Below, in pieces: positions 8,153 through 17,454 of a stretch of DNA of 64,000 bases. Every line of letters starts with the position of its first letter. Positions within the stretch are counted from its first letter, which is position 1. Origin of the DNA: Yoonia rosea. Its GTDB lineage: Bacteria; Pseudomonadota; Alphaproteobacteria; Rhodobacterales; Rhodobacteraceae. A program made the position numbers and the translations under genes. A model generated the notes under the pieces. It saw only the letters and a program-made list of their open reading frames with translations, was not told the origin of the DNA and ran no database searches. The stretch lies in assembly GCF_900156505.1 (NCBI RefSeq), contig NZ_FTPR01000001.1, positions 1-64,000 of the forward strand. The letters are read 5' to 3'.

Positions 8153-9844
8153 TCACTCCGCTGCGATGGCCTTGGGGGTCGATTTGGGTTTGGGTTTCGC
8201 GCCGTGTTCGTACTCCTCAAGAAAGTCGAGCACATCCTGCCGGTATTTGTAGTAATCAGGGTGTTCCAGCAGCGCTTTGCGGGTCCGTGGGCGGGGCAGG
8301 TCCACGTTAACGATCTTGCCGATTGTGGCTTGGGGCCCGTTGGTCATCATGACCACGCGGTCGGCCAGAAGGATCGCCTCATCCACGTCGTGCGTGACGC
8401 AGATCGCGGTCACCTTGGTACGCGACCAGACCTCCATCAGGACTTCCTGCAGTTCCCAGCGGGTCAGGCTATCCAGCATCCCGAAGGGTTCATCCAGAAG
8501 CAGCAGTTTGGGCGACAGGGCAAAGGCCCGCGCAATGCCAACCCGTTGTTGCATGCCGTTGGACAGATCGCTTGCAGGCTTGTCCATCGCATCGGCAAGA
8601 CCGACACGTTCCAGATAATATTCCACCACATCCTGCCGTTCGGCCTGGCTGGCGCGGGGATAGACTTTGTCCACACCCACCGCGACATTCTCCTTGGCCG
8701 AAAGCCACGGAAACAAGTTGGGCGACTGGAAGACAACGGCACGTTCAGGGTCTGCGCCCTCGACATGGCGGCCATCCAGTTTGATGGCACCTTTCGAGAT
8801 TTCGTTTAGGCCCGCAGCCATGGTCAGTACCGTGGACTTGCCACAGCCGGAATGTCCGATCAGCGAGATAAACTCGCCGCGGTCGATCTTGAGGTCGAAA
8901 TCCTCGACCACGGTCAGCGGGCCTTTCGGCGTCGCGTAGACCTTGTGTAACTGCGAGAAGTCCAGAAAGCGGTTTTCGATCATGCCATCTTGTGCATCTT
9001 TGACCGCCGCAGGAATGCCATGGATCGGGGTTACATCGGGCAGTTCGCGCGTGCCCTCGACCTTGGCCTCGATTCCGACGTCCATCAGATATTTTGTGAC
9101 ATCGGCCCGCAGACGCTTGAAGGTATCATTGCTGTTCATTGCCATGCGGTCGCGGGGGCGCGGCAGAGTGACTTTGAATTCCTGCCCCAGCGTCCCGTCA
9201 GGGTTCAGAGCGATAATCCGGTCGGCCAGAATAATTGCCTCATCCACGTCATTTGTGATCAGCACGCAGGTTTTCTGGTCTGCCTGCCAGATCCGCTCGA
9301 TCTCATCGGCAAGGTTCGCGCGGGTCAGTGCATCCAGCGCTGACAGCGGTTCGTCCAAGAGCAGCATTTCGGGGTTCATCGCCAGCGCACGGGCCACATT
9401 GACCCGCTGCCGCATACCCCCCGACAGTTCCGCAGGGCGGCGGCTGGCCGCATGGGACAGGCCCACCATTTTCACATAATGGGCGGTTTTGGCGGCCTTT
9501 TCGGCCTTGGACATAGCGGGATAGACTGTATCGACCGCCAGGCGCACATTCCCCGTGACCGTCAGCCAAGGCATCAGCGAATAGCTTTGAAAGATCACGC
9601 CGCGTTCAGGGCTGGGTTCCTTGATTGGCGCACCCTTGAAAGTAGCGCTGCCGCTGGTGGGGCTTTCCAGCCCCGCCATCATGTTGATCAGCGTCGTCTT
9701 GCCTGTGCCGGAAAAGCCGAGGATGACCAGAAACTCGCCCTCTTGAACATCGAGATTGATGGTCTTGAGAACATCTGTCCGGTGCGCACCGTCGCCGTAG
9801 GATTTGCTGACGTCTTTGAACTGCAGAATACCCATCGCGCTCAC
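8153..9844 (-). CDS. nitrate ABC transporter, tandem ATPase (NrtC/NrtD-like)
   Basis: A 563-aa protein with two complete ABC ATPase domains in one chain, where cyanobacteria use separate NrtC and NrtD. Domain 1 has Walker A GFSGTGKTT (43-51), signature LSGGMRQRV and Walker B LLLDEPLSALD. Domain 2, from about residue 295, has GHSGCGKST, LSNGMQQRV and LLLLDEPFGMLD. The switch (H-loop) histidine is present in domain 2 (VTHDVDEA) but is Asn198 in domain 1 (ITNDVDEA), so the two sites may not be equivalent. The start is a GTG overlapping the nrtB stop (GTGA); an in-frame ATG at 9835 is an alternative. It powers import of nitrate bound by NrtA. Confidence 0.88.
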   Translation of the reverse strand: MSAMGILQFKDVSKSYGDGAHRTDVLKTINLDVQEGEFLVILGFSGTGKTTLINMMAGLESPTSGSATFKGAPIKEPSPERGVIFQSYSLMPWLTVTGNVRLAVDTVYPAMSKAEKAAKTAHYVKMVGLSHAASRRPAELSGGMRQRVNVARALAMNPEMLLLDEPLSALDALTRANLADEIERIWQADQKTCVLITNDVDEAIILADRIIALNPDGTLGQEFKVTLPRPRDRMAMNSNDTFKRLRADVTKYLMDVGIEAKVEGTRELPDVTPIHGIPAAVKDAQDGMIENRFLDFSQLHKVYATPKGPLTVVEDFDLKIDRGEFISLIGHSGCGKSTVLTMAAGLNEISKGAIKLDGRHVEGADPERAVVFQSPNLFPWLSAKENVAVGVDKVYPRASQAERQDVVEYYLERVGLADAMDKPASDLSNGMQQRVGIARAFALSPKLLLLDEPFGMLDSLTRWELQEVLMEVWSRTKVTAICVTHDVDEAILLADRVVMMTNGPQATIGKIVNVDLPRPRTRKALLEHPDYYKYRQDVLDFLEEYEHGAKPKPKSTPKAIAAE

Positions 9845-10917
9845 CGGTTGTTCGTGAAGGTGAAAAGGGACTGCAGCGCGTACATGACACGGTCCAGCAG
9901 GAAGCCGATGATCCCGATGGTGAACACAGCCACCATGATCTTCGCCAGCGAACTGGAAGAGCCGTTCTGGAATTCATCCCAGACGAATTTCCCAAGCCCG
10001 GGGTTCTGGGCCAGCATTTCGGCGGCAATCAGCACCATCCAGCCGACACCCAAAGACAGGCGTAGGCCGGTAAAGATCAACGGCAGCGCCGATGGCAGCA
10101 CCAGCTTGGTAATCTTGGTCCATGTGTTCATTTTCAGGACTTTGGAGACGTTCACCAAATCCTTGTCGATGCTGGACACACCCAAGGCCGTGTTGATCAG
10201 CGTCGGCCAGAGCGAGCACAGCGTCACGGTGATGGCCGATGTCAAAAAGCTTTTTGCAAACCAGCCGTCCTGCGTGGTGTAGACCGCCGAAACAACCATC
10301 GTCACGATCGGCAGCCAGGCCAGCGGCGAGACCGGTTTGAAAATCTGGATGATCGGGTTCAACGCGGCATTGGCGATGGGGGATAGGCCCGCGGCAATGC
10401 CCAGCGGGATGGCGACGATCGCGGCGACCAAGAACCCGAAGAAAACCGTTTGGATCGAGGTCCAAATCTGCGCGTAGTAGCTGGGTGCACCGGTATAGGC
10501 ACGCGCGATTGGCTCTTGCCCCTGTTCGGCGCGGCGTTCGTTCAATTGCGCGACCTGTGCCTCAAAACGGGCGCGGCTTTCGCCCTTGGCCACCGCATCC
10601 TCGTGCAAATTGACCGCTTCTTCCCAAACCTGCGCAGGGCCGGGGATGGCGCCAAGCGATGTCTGGACTGTCGGAGCCAAGGTTGCCCACATCAGCAGGA
10701 AAGCGACAATGGCAAGCAAAGGGACACCCAAAAGCCGCCATATCTCAGAGACTTGGGCCTTGGGGTTATCGCCAGCAGCGGCCTTCAGGATTGGGGTCAG
10801 CCATGACAGGCCAATGACCTGAAACCATTTGTCGGCGGCGTTAATACGGGTGAACAAACGCTCGCGCCGCGCTTCGCGGGCCGCATCTGCATCGAAATTC
10901 GGATCGACCGTAGTCAT
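9841..10917 (-). CDS. nrtB: nitrate ABC transporter permease
   Basis: A 358-aa inner-membrane permease of the NrtB/SsuC type with a soluble N-terminal extension and a BPD-type permease core in the second half (EMLAQNPGLGKFVWDEF region near the C-terminus). The ATG at 10917 is preceded by AGGAGA; the longer frame to 10956 runs into the nrtA-nrtB spacer and was rejected. A hydrophobic helix near 80-95 is followed by a polar loop and then the main membrane bundle. It sits 65 nt after nrtA and overlaps the ATPase gene. Confidence 0.92.
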   Translation of the reverse strand: MTTVDPNFDADAAREARRERLFTRINAADKWFQVIGLSWLTPILKAAAGDNPKAQVSEIWRLLGVPLLAIVAFLLMWATLAPTVQTSLGAIPGPAQVWEEAVNLHEDAVAKGESRARFEAQVAQLNERRAEQGQEPIARAYTGAPSYYAQIWTSIQTVFFGFLVAAIVAIPLGIAAGLSPIANAALNPIIQIFKPVSPLAWLPIVTMVVSAVYTTQDGWFAKSFLTSAITVTLCSLWPTLINTALGVSSIDKDLVNVSKVLKMNTWTKITKLVLPSALPLIFTGLRLSLGVGWMVLIAAEMLAQNPGLGKFVWDEFQNGSSSSLAKIMVAVFTIGIIGFLLDRVMYALQSLFTFTNNR

Positions 10918-10982
10918 CGGGCTTTCTCCTGAAAAAGAAGGGAAGGGCGCGGGCAAGACAGGATGCCCGCGCCGGAATGGGC

Positions 10983-12350
10983 CTAGCCCTGGATTTCCGA
11001 GCCAACGACGGTCTGGTTGCCCTTCAGGCCAATCGGCAGAGAGTCCAGATAGGCGTTGGGGAAGCGGCCATCGTAAGGGATACCGTCAATGATGTCGGCG
11101 GCTGGTGTCGGCTCTTTGTAGCCGTCGCTGCCCCACGGAAAGTCCGCAGGATCTGCCAGACCATCATCAACAAGCGATTGTGCGGCTTCCAGATAGATAT
11201 CGGGGCGATAGACGCTTTCAGCCACTTCCTTGTACCAATCATCCGTCTTTGCTTCAGGGATTTGGCCCCAGCGACGCATTTGGGTCAGGTACCAGATTGC
11301 GTCGGAATAGAAGGGATAGGTAGCGTTGTAGCGGAAGAAGACGTTGAAGTCGGGCACTTCGCGCACGTCACCGGGCTCATATTCGAAGGTGCCGGTCATG
11401 GAGTTCGCGATGACCTCATAGTCGGCACCTACGTATTCAGCGCGTGATAGAATCTCCACGGCGGCTTCGCGATTGGCGTTGTCATTTTCATCCAGCCACA
11501 TGGCGGCGCGGATCAGGGCCCGTACCAGGGCTTTGGTTGTGTTGGGATTTTCCTCGACGAACTCGGCAGTCAGGCCAAAGACCTTTTCGGGGTTGTTCTT
11601 CCACAACTCATAATCAGTAATCACAGGCACACCGATGCCTTTGAAAACAGCCTGCTGGTTCCACGGCTCGCCCACGCAGTAGCCGTCGATTGTGCCGGCT
11701 TCCATCGTCGAGGGCATCTGCGGAGGAGGTGTGACGGAAAGAAACGCCTCGGCCCCGATCTGGCCAGAGATGTTTTCGGGGCTGTAATAGCCGGGTTCGA
11801 TCCCGCCAGCAGCCAGCCAGTAACGCAGTTCGTAGTTGTGGGTCGAGACAGGGAAAACCATGCCCATGTTGAAAGGGCGGCCTTGCGCACTGAATTGCTC
11901 GATCACGGGGACCAGCGCTTCCGCAGAAATCGGATGCTGGGGGCGGCCGTCTTCCATCGAGGGCACATGCGGGCGCATCAGGTCCCAGACTTCATTTGAG
12001 ACCGTGATCGCATTGCCGTTCAGGTCCATCGAAAAGGGGGTGACGATATGCGCCTCGGTCCCATAACCGATTGTTGCGGCCAATGGTTGACCCGCCAGCA
12101 TGTGGGCGCCATCCAGCTGTCCGTCGATCACACCGTCCAGAAGAACTTTCCAGTTCGCCTGCGCTTCCAAAGTGACAAACAGCCCCTCATCAAGGAAATA
12201 CCCTTGCTCGTAAGCCACGGCGAGCGGGGCCATATCGGTCAGCTTGATGAAACCGAAGGTCAATTCATCCTTCTCCAGATCAAGCAGATCGGCGAAGGCC
12301 GGAGAAGCGAGGGCCGTTGTGGCCGCCAGTGAAAGAAAAAGATTACGCAT
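10983..12350 (-). CDS. nrtA: nitrate/nitrite-binding protein of the ABC transporter
   Basis: A 455-aa periplasmic binding protein of the NrtA/CmpA family. The signal peptide starts at ATG 12350 ([20 protein letters not shown]). Motifs shared with the family include the [18 protein letters not shown] region and [13 protein letters not shown], which shape the nitrate pocket. It is the first structural gene after the regulators and is preceded by a leader of about 265 nt with hairpins and a U-run. The related protein NasS, encoded upstream, lacks the signal peptide. Confidence 0.93.
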   Translation of the reverse strand: MRNLFLSLAATTALASPAFADLLDLEKDELTFGFIKLTDMAPLAVAYEQGYFLDEGLFVTLEAQANWKVLLDGVIDGQLDGAHMLAGQPLAATIGYGTEAHIVTPFSMDLNGNAITVSNEVWDLMRPHVPSMEDGRPQHPISAEALVPVIEQFSAQGRPFNMGMVFPVSTHNYELRYWLAAGGIEPGYYSPENISGQIGAEAFLSVTPPPQMPSTMEAGTIDGYCVGEPWNQQAVFKGIGVPVITDYELWKNNPEKVFGLTAEFVEENPNTTKALVRALIRAAMWLDENDNANREAAVEILSRAEYVGADYEVIANSMTGTFEYEPGDVREVPDFNVFFRYNATYPFYSDAIWYLTQMRRWGQIPEAKTDDWYKEVAESVYRPDIYLEAAQSLVDDGLADPADFPWGSDGYKEPTPAADIIDGIPYDGRFPNAYLDSLPIGLKGNQTVVGSEIQG

Positions 12351-12401
12351 GTCTTGTCCCAGTGTTTGTCCGGTGATCGCGGGGCGCCCGGATGAGTAAC
12401 G

Positions 12402-12448
12402 AAAAAAGGGCCGCACACTTGCCGTCGGGGGAGGACCGACGAGAAGTG
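12402..12448 (-). promoter_or_regulatory. nrtA leader hairpin with U-run, likely NasT antitermination target
   Basis: On the minus-strand transcript an 11-bp-class stem-loop (CACTT then CGTCGG, 7-nt loop, CCGACG then AAGTG; plus coordinates 12416-12448) is followed after 8 nt by six U residues (12407-12402), ending 52 nt before the nrtA ATG. A second short hairpin (CCCAA/TTGGG, 12470-12482) lies just upstream. Leaders of this layout in NasTS-controlled operons terminate transcription unless NasT, freed from NasS by nitrate or nitrite, binds the RNA. The hairpins are seen; the NasT role is inferred from the adjacent genes. The 8-nt gap before the U-run is longer than in a textbook terminator. 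Confidence 0.55.
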
Positions 12449-12615
12449 AGCGACCTTGCTCATGGATATCCCAATCGTTGGGAAGGAATTCGGTAGAACC
12501 GCGCCATTGCGGACAAACACAAATTGCCGCAGTGCAGCACGGCTTGCTACAAATTTATGGGATAGGGTGGGGTTAAACCGTCCTCGGCTTCTTTGGCTGC
12601 GCGAAATTTAGGCGA

Positions 12616-13785
12616 TTATTCCTGCGCTGGGTCAAAAATTTGTCCATCAAAAAAGCAATCCGCCTGCAAGGTGATCCGCCCTTCGGCCGAAGCCACGGCA
12701 GTTGGTGCCAGAATCGCACCCTCGACCTTTTCGGATGCACCCGGCAGGTCGTTGCTGGTGCTGGCGAGGTGGCGGCGATGCAGATCGCTGCGGAAGACGC
12801 GCGCAATCGCCGCATCCGACAAGACCGTCCCGCCATGGGCCGCATGCAGCCGTCGGGCGATCCATTTAGCCTGACTGCGCCAAGGGAAAGTGGCGGCGCC
12901 GGCGTGGAACTCTAGAAAATTGGGTACCTGCCGAATATCGCCTGCTGATGAAATTGTCAGGTGCCCTGACAGGGCGCGGTCGATCAACTCGGCCGAGACA
13001 TCAAGATAGGCCTTGCGTGACAAAAGATCGCTTGCGGTGGCGCGGACATCGGGATTGGACAGCCAGCGGCCCGCGCGCCATACCGCACGCATCAGGCGAC
13101 CCAGCAGATCTGGCTCGGTTTCTGCCCAATCAGTACGCACCGCCAGCACTTTTTCCGGCGCAAAGGCCCAGATCGCACTGGTGGGCAGGATCAGCGCGCC
13201 CGCCCCGTCGTCCACAGCGACCGATCCCCAAGGTTCACCAACGCAAAAAGCATCGACATCACCTGCCGCCAGTGCATTGGCCATGAGCGGCGGTGGCACG
13301 GTGCGGATCGTGATCCCGTTCGGCCCGAGTGCTGTGCCTTCGGCCCAATAGCGCAGCAACTCCACATGCATCGAAAACGGAAAAGGCACGCCAAAGGTCA
13401 GTGGGCCATCGCTGACTTGTGCAAGTGCCGCCGCCGCCGCAAAAGGATCGGCAAAATCGAAGGCAAAGCCTGCATCGCGCAATTTGGCCGCCAGCGCGCG
13501 GCTGACCCCGATCACGTTGCCGTTTACTGACAGGACGGACACCGCCGATAGCTGTGTGGCGACCCCGCCCAGTCCCATCGCTGTGGCCAGCGGCACCGGT
13601 GACAAAAGATGCGCGGCATCCACGCGCCCAAAGGCCAGCATATCGCGCACAGACGACCACGATGGCGCGGCAATCAGGTTCAGCGCGATGCCCTCGGACT
13701 GCGTAAACCCCATTTCCTGCGCGATCACCAAGGGCGCGGCATCTACCAGCGGCATATAAGCGACAGATATCTCGACCGGCTTCAT
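12616..13785 (-). CDS. nasS: NasS nitrate/nitrite sensor, NrtA-like without signal peptide
   Basis: A 389-aa protein homologous to NrtA, with FGRVDAAHLLSPVP and DAFCVGEPWGSVAV motifs, but the N-terminus (MKPVEISVAYMPL) goes directly into the fold with no signal peptide, so it is cytoplasmic. In Paracoccus and Azotobacter NasS binds nitrate/nitrite and holds the antiterminator NasT inactive until ligand is present. Its ATG overlaps the nasT stop (ATGA), which fits a stoichiometric NasS-NasT pair. The nrtA leader follows directly. Confidence 0.9.
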   Translation of the reverse strand: MKPVEISVAYMPLVDAAPLVIAQEMGFTQSEGIALNLIAAPSWSSVRDMLAFGRVDAAHLLSPVPLATAMGLGGVATQLSAVSVLSVNGNVIGVSRALAAKLRDAGFAFDFADPFAAAAALAQVSDGPLTFGVPFPFSMHVELLRYWAEGTALGPNGITIRTVPPPLMANALAAGDVDAFCVGEPWGSVAVDDGAGALILPTSAIWAFAPEKVLAVRTDWAETEPDLLGRLMRAVWRAGRWLSNPDVRATASDLLSRKAYLDVSAELIDRALSGHLTISSAGDIRQVPNFLEFHAGAATFPWRSQAKWIARRLHAAHGGTVLSDAAIARVFRSDLHRRHLASTSNDLPGASEKVEGAILAPTAVASAEGRITLQADCFFDGQIFDPAQE

Positions 13786-14366
13786 CCCAAAAGCCCCGCT
13801 GCCGTGACCAGCGCCTCGGCCACATCGGCGACCCGGCGGCCCTGATCCATCGCGGTCTTGCGCAACAGCGCATAGGCGGCTTCTTCGTCGATCCCCTTGG
13901 CCTTCATCAACAGGCCCTTGGCGCGGTCAATGACTTTGCGTTCCTCGAGCGCGCGGCGCGTTTCGGCCAGTTCCTCGCGCATTTGGCGCACTATGCTGAA
14001 ACGGGCGATGGCCGTATCAATCACCGATTTCACCCGCGCCGGTGCAAGACCGTCAACCACATAGGCCGATACGCCCGCTTCGATCGCCGCGCGCGCCATG
14101 CCGCCCGCTTCGGCCGAGACGAACATGGCCACAGGGCGCTCGAGCGGACCAGAGGCCAGCGTCATTTCCTCCATCATATCGCGGGTGGGATTGTCGATAT
14201 CAATCAGCACGATATCCGGCTGAAACCCCGCCACCTGACGCGCGAGGCCATCGGCATTAACAATCACCAGGACATCGCACTGGCAGGCATCCTTAAGCGC
14301 GTCCACAATCGCAATCGCGCGATCATGGTCCTGTTCCACTACAACAATACGAAGAGCGTTCTGCAT
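13782..14366 (-). CDS. nasT: NasT ANTAR-domain transcription antiterminator
   Basis: A 194-aa response-regulator-like protein. The N-terminal receiver-like domain (1-120) contains PDIVLIDID; the C-terminal ANTAR RNA-binding domain (about 135-190) contains IDRAKGLLMKAKGIDEEAAY. I chose the ATG at 14366, where the receiver fold begins; the frame extends 50 codons upstream without family similarity. NasT binds hairpins in the nas leader and lets RNA polymerase read through when nitrate or nitrite is present. It is the promoter-proximal gene of the unit. Confidence 0.92.
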   Translation of the reverse strand: MQNALRIVVVEQDHDRAIAIVDALKDACQCDVLVIVNADGLARQVAGFQPDIVLIDIDNPTRDMMEEMTLASGPLERPVAMFVSAEAGGMARAAIEAGVSAYVVDGLAPARVKSVIDTAIARFSIVRQMREELAETRRALEERKVIDRAKGLLMKAKGIDEEAAYALLRKTAMDQGRRVADVAEALVTAAGLLG

Positions 14367-14633
14367 AAAAACGAAGTGGAGCGAACACAGGTGAAACGCA
14401 AGAGCCGAGATGTTGCCTGCGCGCACCCTGCATGGAAATTGCCCTAACTTATGACAACTGCACAGTTTCAGGGCGCCCATAAGATCGGGTAGCCAATTCC
14501 CGACTTGGCCATTCATCGTAACCGGACCCGATCAGACGAGCACTAACGAGCATCAGTGTGAGCAAAAACCAGAGGAAGCGAGCACCATAAGTCTATGCCA
14601 GCCATTCCTGCTGCAGTGCCACAAGCACAGCTC

Positions 14634-15101
14634 TTACGAACGGCCGCTTTGGGCCGTCCGCGAAGACGGCCTAGACCTCCATATTTCGATAGCTTCGGCG
14701 ATCGCCAGCGCATCTTCAAGCGCAACGCCAAGGTATCTGATAGTGCTGTCCATCTTTGTATGACCCGATAGAAGCTGGACTGCCCTGAGGTTGCCCGTGT
14801 TCTTGTAGATCTGCGTCACTTTGGTCCGCTGCATTGAGTGTGTGCCGTAGGCGCTTGCCTTTACGCCAATGGATGTCACCCATTCACGGACAATTCGCGC
14901 GTACTGACGGGTCGATATATGAAGGCGGTCGTGAAAGTGCCGAGGCCAGAGGTATTCGGATCTGATCATCAGCGGCTCCCGCATCCACCTAGCAAGCGAT
15001 GCCCACACTGATAAGATCAAGGCGTGTGCGTAACCCCAACAAGGCCACGACCCGCGTGTCGACAAACAGGCCGAATACACGTGAGCGACTTCCGAGAACA
15101 T
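14634..15101 (-). pseudogene. truncated tyrosine recombinase/integrase
   Basis: The segment from about 14,999 down to 14,680 encodes the C-terminal catalytic part of a small stand-alone tyrosine recombinase common in Rhodobacteraceae (TRQYARIVREWV, NLRAVQLLSGHTK, STIRYLG with the catalytic Tyr). The family's N-terminal half is missing: the first 35 codons of the frame have no similarity to it. The box II motif reads HSMQRTK where the family has HSxRRTK, so the HxxR arginine is replaced by Gln. It is therefore truncated and probably inactive. It may be the decayed recombinase of a mobile element that brought in neighbouring DNA. Confidence 0.75.
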
Positions 15102-15398
15102 GCATGAAAATCACTTGCGAACAGCAGCCGGTACATACAAGCGATCCCATAGTATCGAATGCTGCGTTGAGCGCCAAAGTCGGCTCTTTCATCTTGGAGA
15201 GGAGAACGAGGTAGATCCCCTCGCTTATGAGCAGCGGCGGTTTCCGTCCGAAGGTGCTCTTGGATGAAACTGAGCCAAATCCTCACGCCGCTCCAGAGAA
15301 GTTTGTCCAACAACGGTTGAGGCGGAATATTTTTCCGCCCCGACCAACTTATTTTTTCGACCTGAGAGCATCCGGCTAAATGTATCAACCAATAGACG
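15102..15398. other. no recognisable gene
   Basis: About 300 nt between the recombinase remnant and the hydrolase gene. Short open frames exist on the minus strand (for example 14,989-15,192), but none resembles a known family or has a good ribosome-binding site. It probably holds decayed flanking DNA of the recombinase. Confidence 0.4.
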
Positions 15399-16247
15399 CT
15401 ACCGCGCGGTTAGAAACTCTGTGACGTCTTTTGCAAACTGCTCAGCGTGCTGGAACAAGAAGGCATGGCCGGCATCAGGATAGATCGCAAGTTGCGCATT
15501 TGGGATCGTGCGAACAAGCGCAACCGAGTTCTCGACCGCGAAGGCCCTGTCCTGATCGCCATTGGCCACCAAAACGGGGACGCTGATCGTGCCCAGCTTT
15601 TTGGACGCGCCATCCTCGCCAAAGAAAAACGTCCGTGTCGCTGCACCTTGCGCCGCAATGGTTTGCATGGCCGTTTTTGATGCCGCTCCTGCGATCGCGT
15701 CACCCCCGCCAATCCGCTCAAGGGACGCCATGCCTGCAGCGCGGCTGGTGTCAGTGTCAGCATAGAACAGAAATTGCATATCCTCGGGGGTGTTCTGTTC
15801 TTTCGTCGCTGTGCCTAACCACTCATTCGGAACAGGAATCGTCCCTTCAATGGCAAAGCTTGGTGTCGTTCCGGCAAGAATAACCCCGCCAATTTCATCA
15901 CAGTACTTGGCGGCAAGGATCTGGGCCGTCATGCCGCCCATAGACCAGCCAAGCACATTTGGTTTGTCTAGCTCAATGGCCTTTGCCAATGCCATCGCGA
16001 TGTCTGCGGCCCCTTCGAGCGTTTCGGGCACATCGCCGCCGCTTTGAGCAACGCCTGCGCTGTCAAAAGTGATCACTTGGTGGTGGCGGGCCAGAGCGTC
16101 AATAAGCGCAGGGTCCCAATCATCCATAGATGCGCGAAACCGGTTGAGCATCAACAGCGGCCGTCCAGTGCCCGTGCTGCGCCAAGCAATCTGGTGCCCG
16201 TTTACGTCAGTGAAGTTGTCGTTCGCGTTGTCTGTATCGAGTGGCAT
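15399..16247 (-). CDS. alpha/beta hydrolase
   Basis: A 282-aa alpha/beta-hydrolase with the nucleophile elbow GWSMGG, a candidate catalytic Asp in the NGDQDRAF segment and a catalytic His in DAGHAFLF near the C-terminus. The ATG at 16247 has AGGAAA 7 nt upstream; the longer frame into the thiolase gene is not supported. It is the third gene of an operon after a hot-dog thioesterase and a thiolase, 10 nt after the thiolase stop. The context suggests acyl-ester or acyl-CoA-derived substrates, but the substrate cannot be told from sequence. Confidence 0.85.
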   Translation of the reverse strand: MPLDTDNANDNFTDVNGHQIAWRSTGTGRPLLMLNRFRASMDDWDPALIDALARHHQVITFDSAGVAQSGGDVPETLEGAADIAMALAKAIELDKPNVLGWSMGGMTAQILAAKYCDEIGGVILAGTTPSFAIEGTIPVPNEWLGTATKEQNTPEDMQFLFYADTDTSRAAGMASLERIGGGDAIAGAASKTAMQTIAAQGAATRTFFFGEDGASKKLGTISVPVLVANGDQDRAFAVENSVALVRTIPNAQLAIYPDAGHAFLFQHAEQFAKDVTEFLTAR

Positions 16248-16257
16248 TTCTAATTTC

Positions 16258-17454
16258 CTAATTTGGGTTGAGTTCAACGGCGATGGCGGTTGCTTCGCCT
16301 CCGCCAATGCAAAGGGCGGCAACACCACGTCTCAGGCCCCGCTTCGCCAGTGCGTGGCAAAGAGTGACGACAAGCCGCGCACCTGTTGCGCCGATGGGAT
16401 GGCCAAGCGCGCAAGCGCCCCCGTTGACGTTGAGTTTGTCGCGGGGAATGCCCATGTCCTTGGCGGCGGCCATTGCGACGACAGCGAAGGCTTCATTGAT
16501 TTCCCAAAGATCGACATCATCCGCTTGCCACCCTGCGCGCCTAAGCAACTTCTCAATCGCGGGAATTGGGGCCGTGGTGTACCATGCGGGGTCTTGGGCG
16601 TGGGACGCTTGCGCCGTGACCGTCGCCAAAACGGGCAACCCTTCAGTTTGTGCAAATGATTTCCGAGTAAGTACCAGCGCAGCCGCCCCATCTGCATTTG
16701 CAGATGCGCTTGCCGCCGTGATCGTCCCATCTGTTTGAAATGCGGGGCGCAGGTTCGGAATCTTTGAAGGATCCACCATGCCCGGCTTTTCATCCTGCGA
16801 AATGACAACTTCGCCTTTGCGCATCGGCACTTTCAATGCGACGATCTCGTCATCAAAGGCCCCTGATGCTTGCGCCGCTTGCGCCCGTTTTAAGGTCTCA
16901 ATCGCAAAGGCGTCCTGTTCGGCGCGGGTGAAGCCGTATTTTTCCACCGCGGCCTCACCGAAGGAACCCATCGGACGCCCGGCTTCATAGGCGTCTTCAA
17001 GGCCATCGTGCATCATGTGATCCAGAACCGCGCCCGCGCCTGCTTTGCGCCCGCTGCGCATTTCTGGAAGTAGAAATGGGGCATTCGACATGGATTCCAT
17101 TCCGCCAGCCACAACCACATCAGCCCTGTTCAGGGTCAGCAGATCACACCCCATCATGATCGCCTTCATTCCCGATCCGCAGACTTTGTTGATGGTCGTT
17201 GCCCCGACGTGATCTGGCAGCGCGGCACCTCTTGCCGCCTGTCTGGCAGGCGCTTGGCCCTGACCTGCGCCAAGCACGCAACCCATCAATACCTCGCTCA
17301 CCTGTTCGGGTGCGAGGCCCGCGGTTTCAACAGCAGCGCAGATCGCGACGGCACCCAGCTCGGCCGCTTTGAGTGATCTGGCTCCGCCTAGAAACGCCCC
17401 TAATGGCGTGCGTTTTGCGGCGCAAATTACGATGGGATCAACAGCGGGGGTCAT
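16258..17454 (-). CDS. acetyl-CoA C-acyltransferase (thiolase)
   Basis: A 398-aa thiolase joining or cleaving beta-ketoacyl-CoA. The nucleophilic Cys is in NKVCGSGMKA, the conserved NEAFA and GHPIGATG His motif are present, and the C-terminal active-site motif is LCIGGGEATA with its Cys. Length is normal for biosynthetic/degradative thiolase II. The ATG at 17454 overlaps the stop of the thioesterase gene (ATGA). With the thioesterase and hydrolase it forms a small acyl-CoA operon facing a divergent TetR gene. Confidence 0.9.
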   Translation of the reverse strand: MTPAVDPIVICAAKRTPLGAFLGGARSLKAAELGAVAICAAVETAGLAPEQVSEVLMGCVLGAGQGQAPARQAARGAALPDHVGATTINKVCGSGMKAIMMGCDLLTLNRADVVVAGGMESMSNAPFLLPEMRSGRKAGAGAVLDHMMHDGLEDAYEAGRPMGSFGEAAVEKYGFTRAEQDAFAIETLKRAQAAQASGAFDDEIVALKVPMRKGEVVISQDEKPGMVDPSKIPNLRPAFQTDGTITAASASANADGAAALVLTRKSFAQTEGLPVLATVTAQASHAQDPAWYTTAPIPAIEKLLRRAGWQADDVDLWEINEAFAVVAMAAAKDMGIPRDKLNVNGGACALGHPIGATGARLVVTLCHALAKRGLRRGVAALCIGGGEATAIAVELNPN

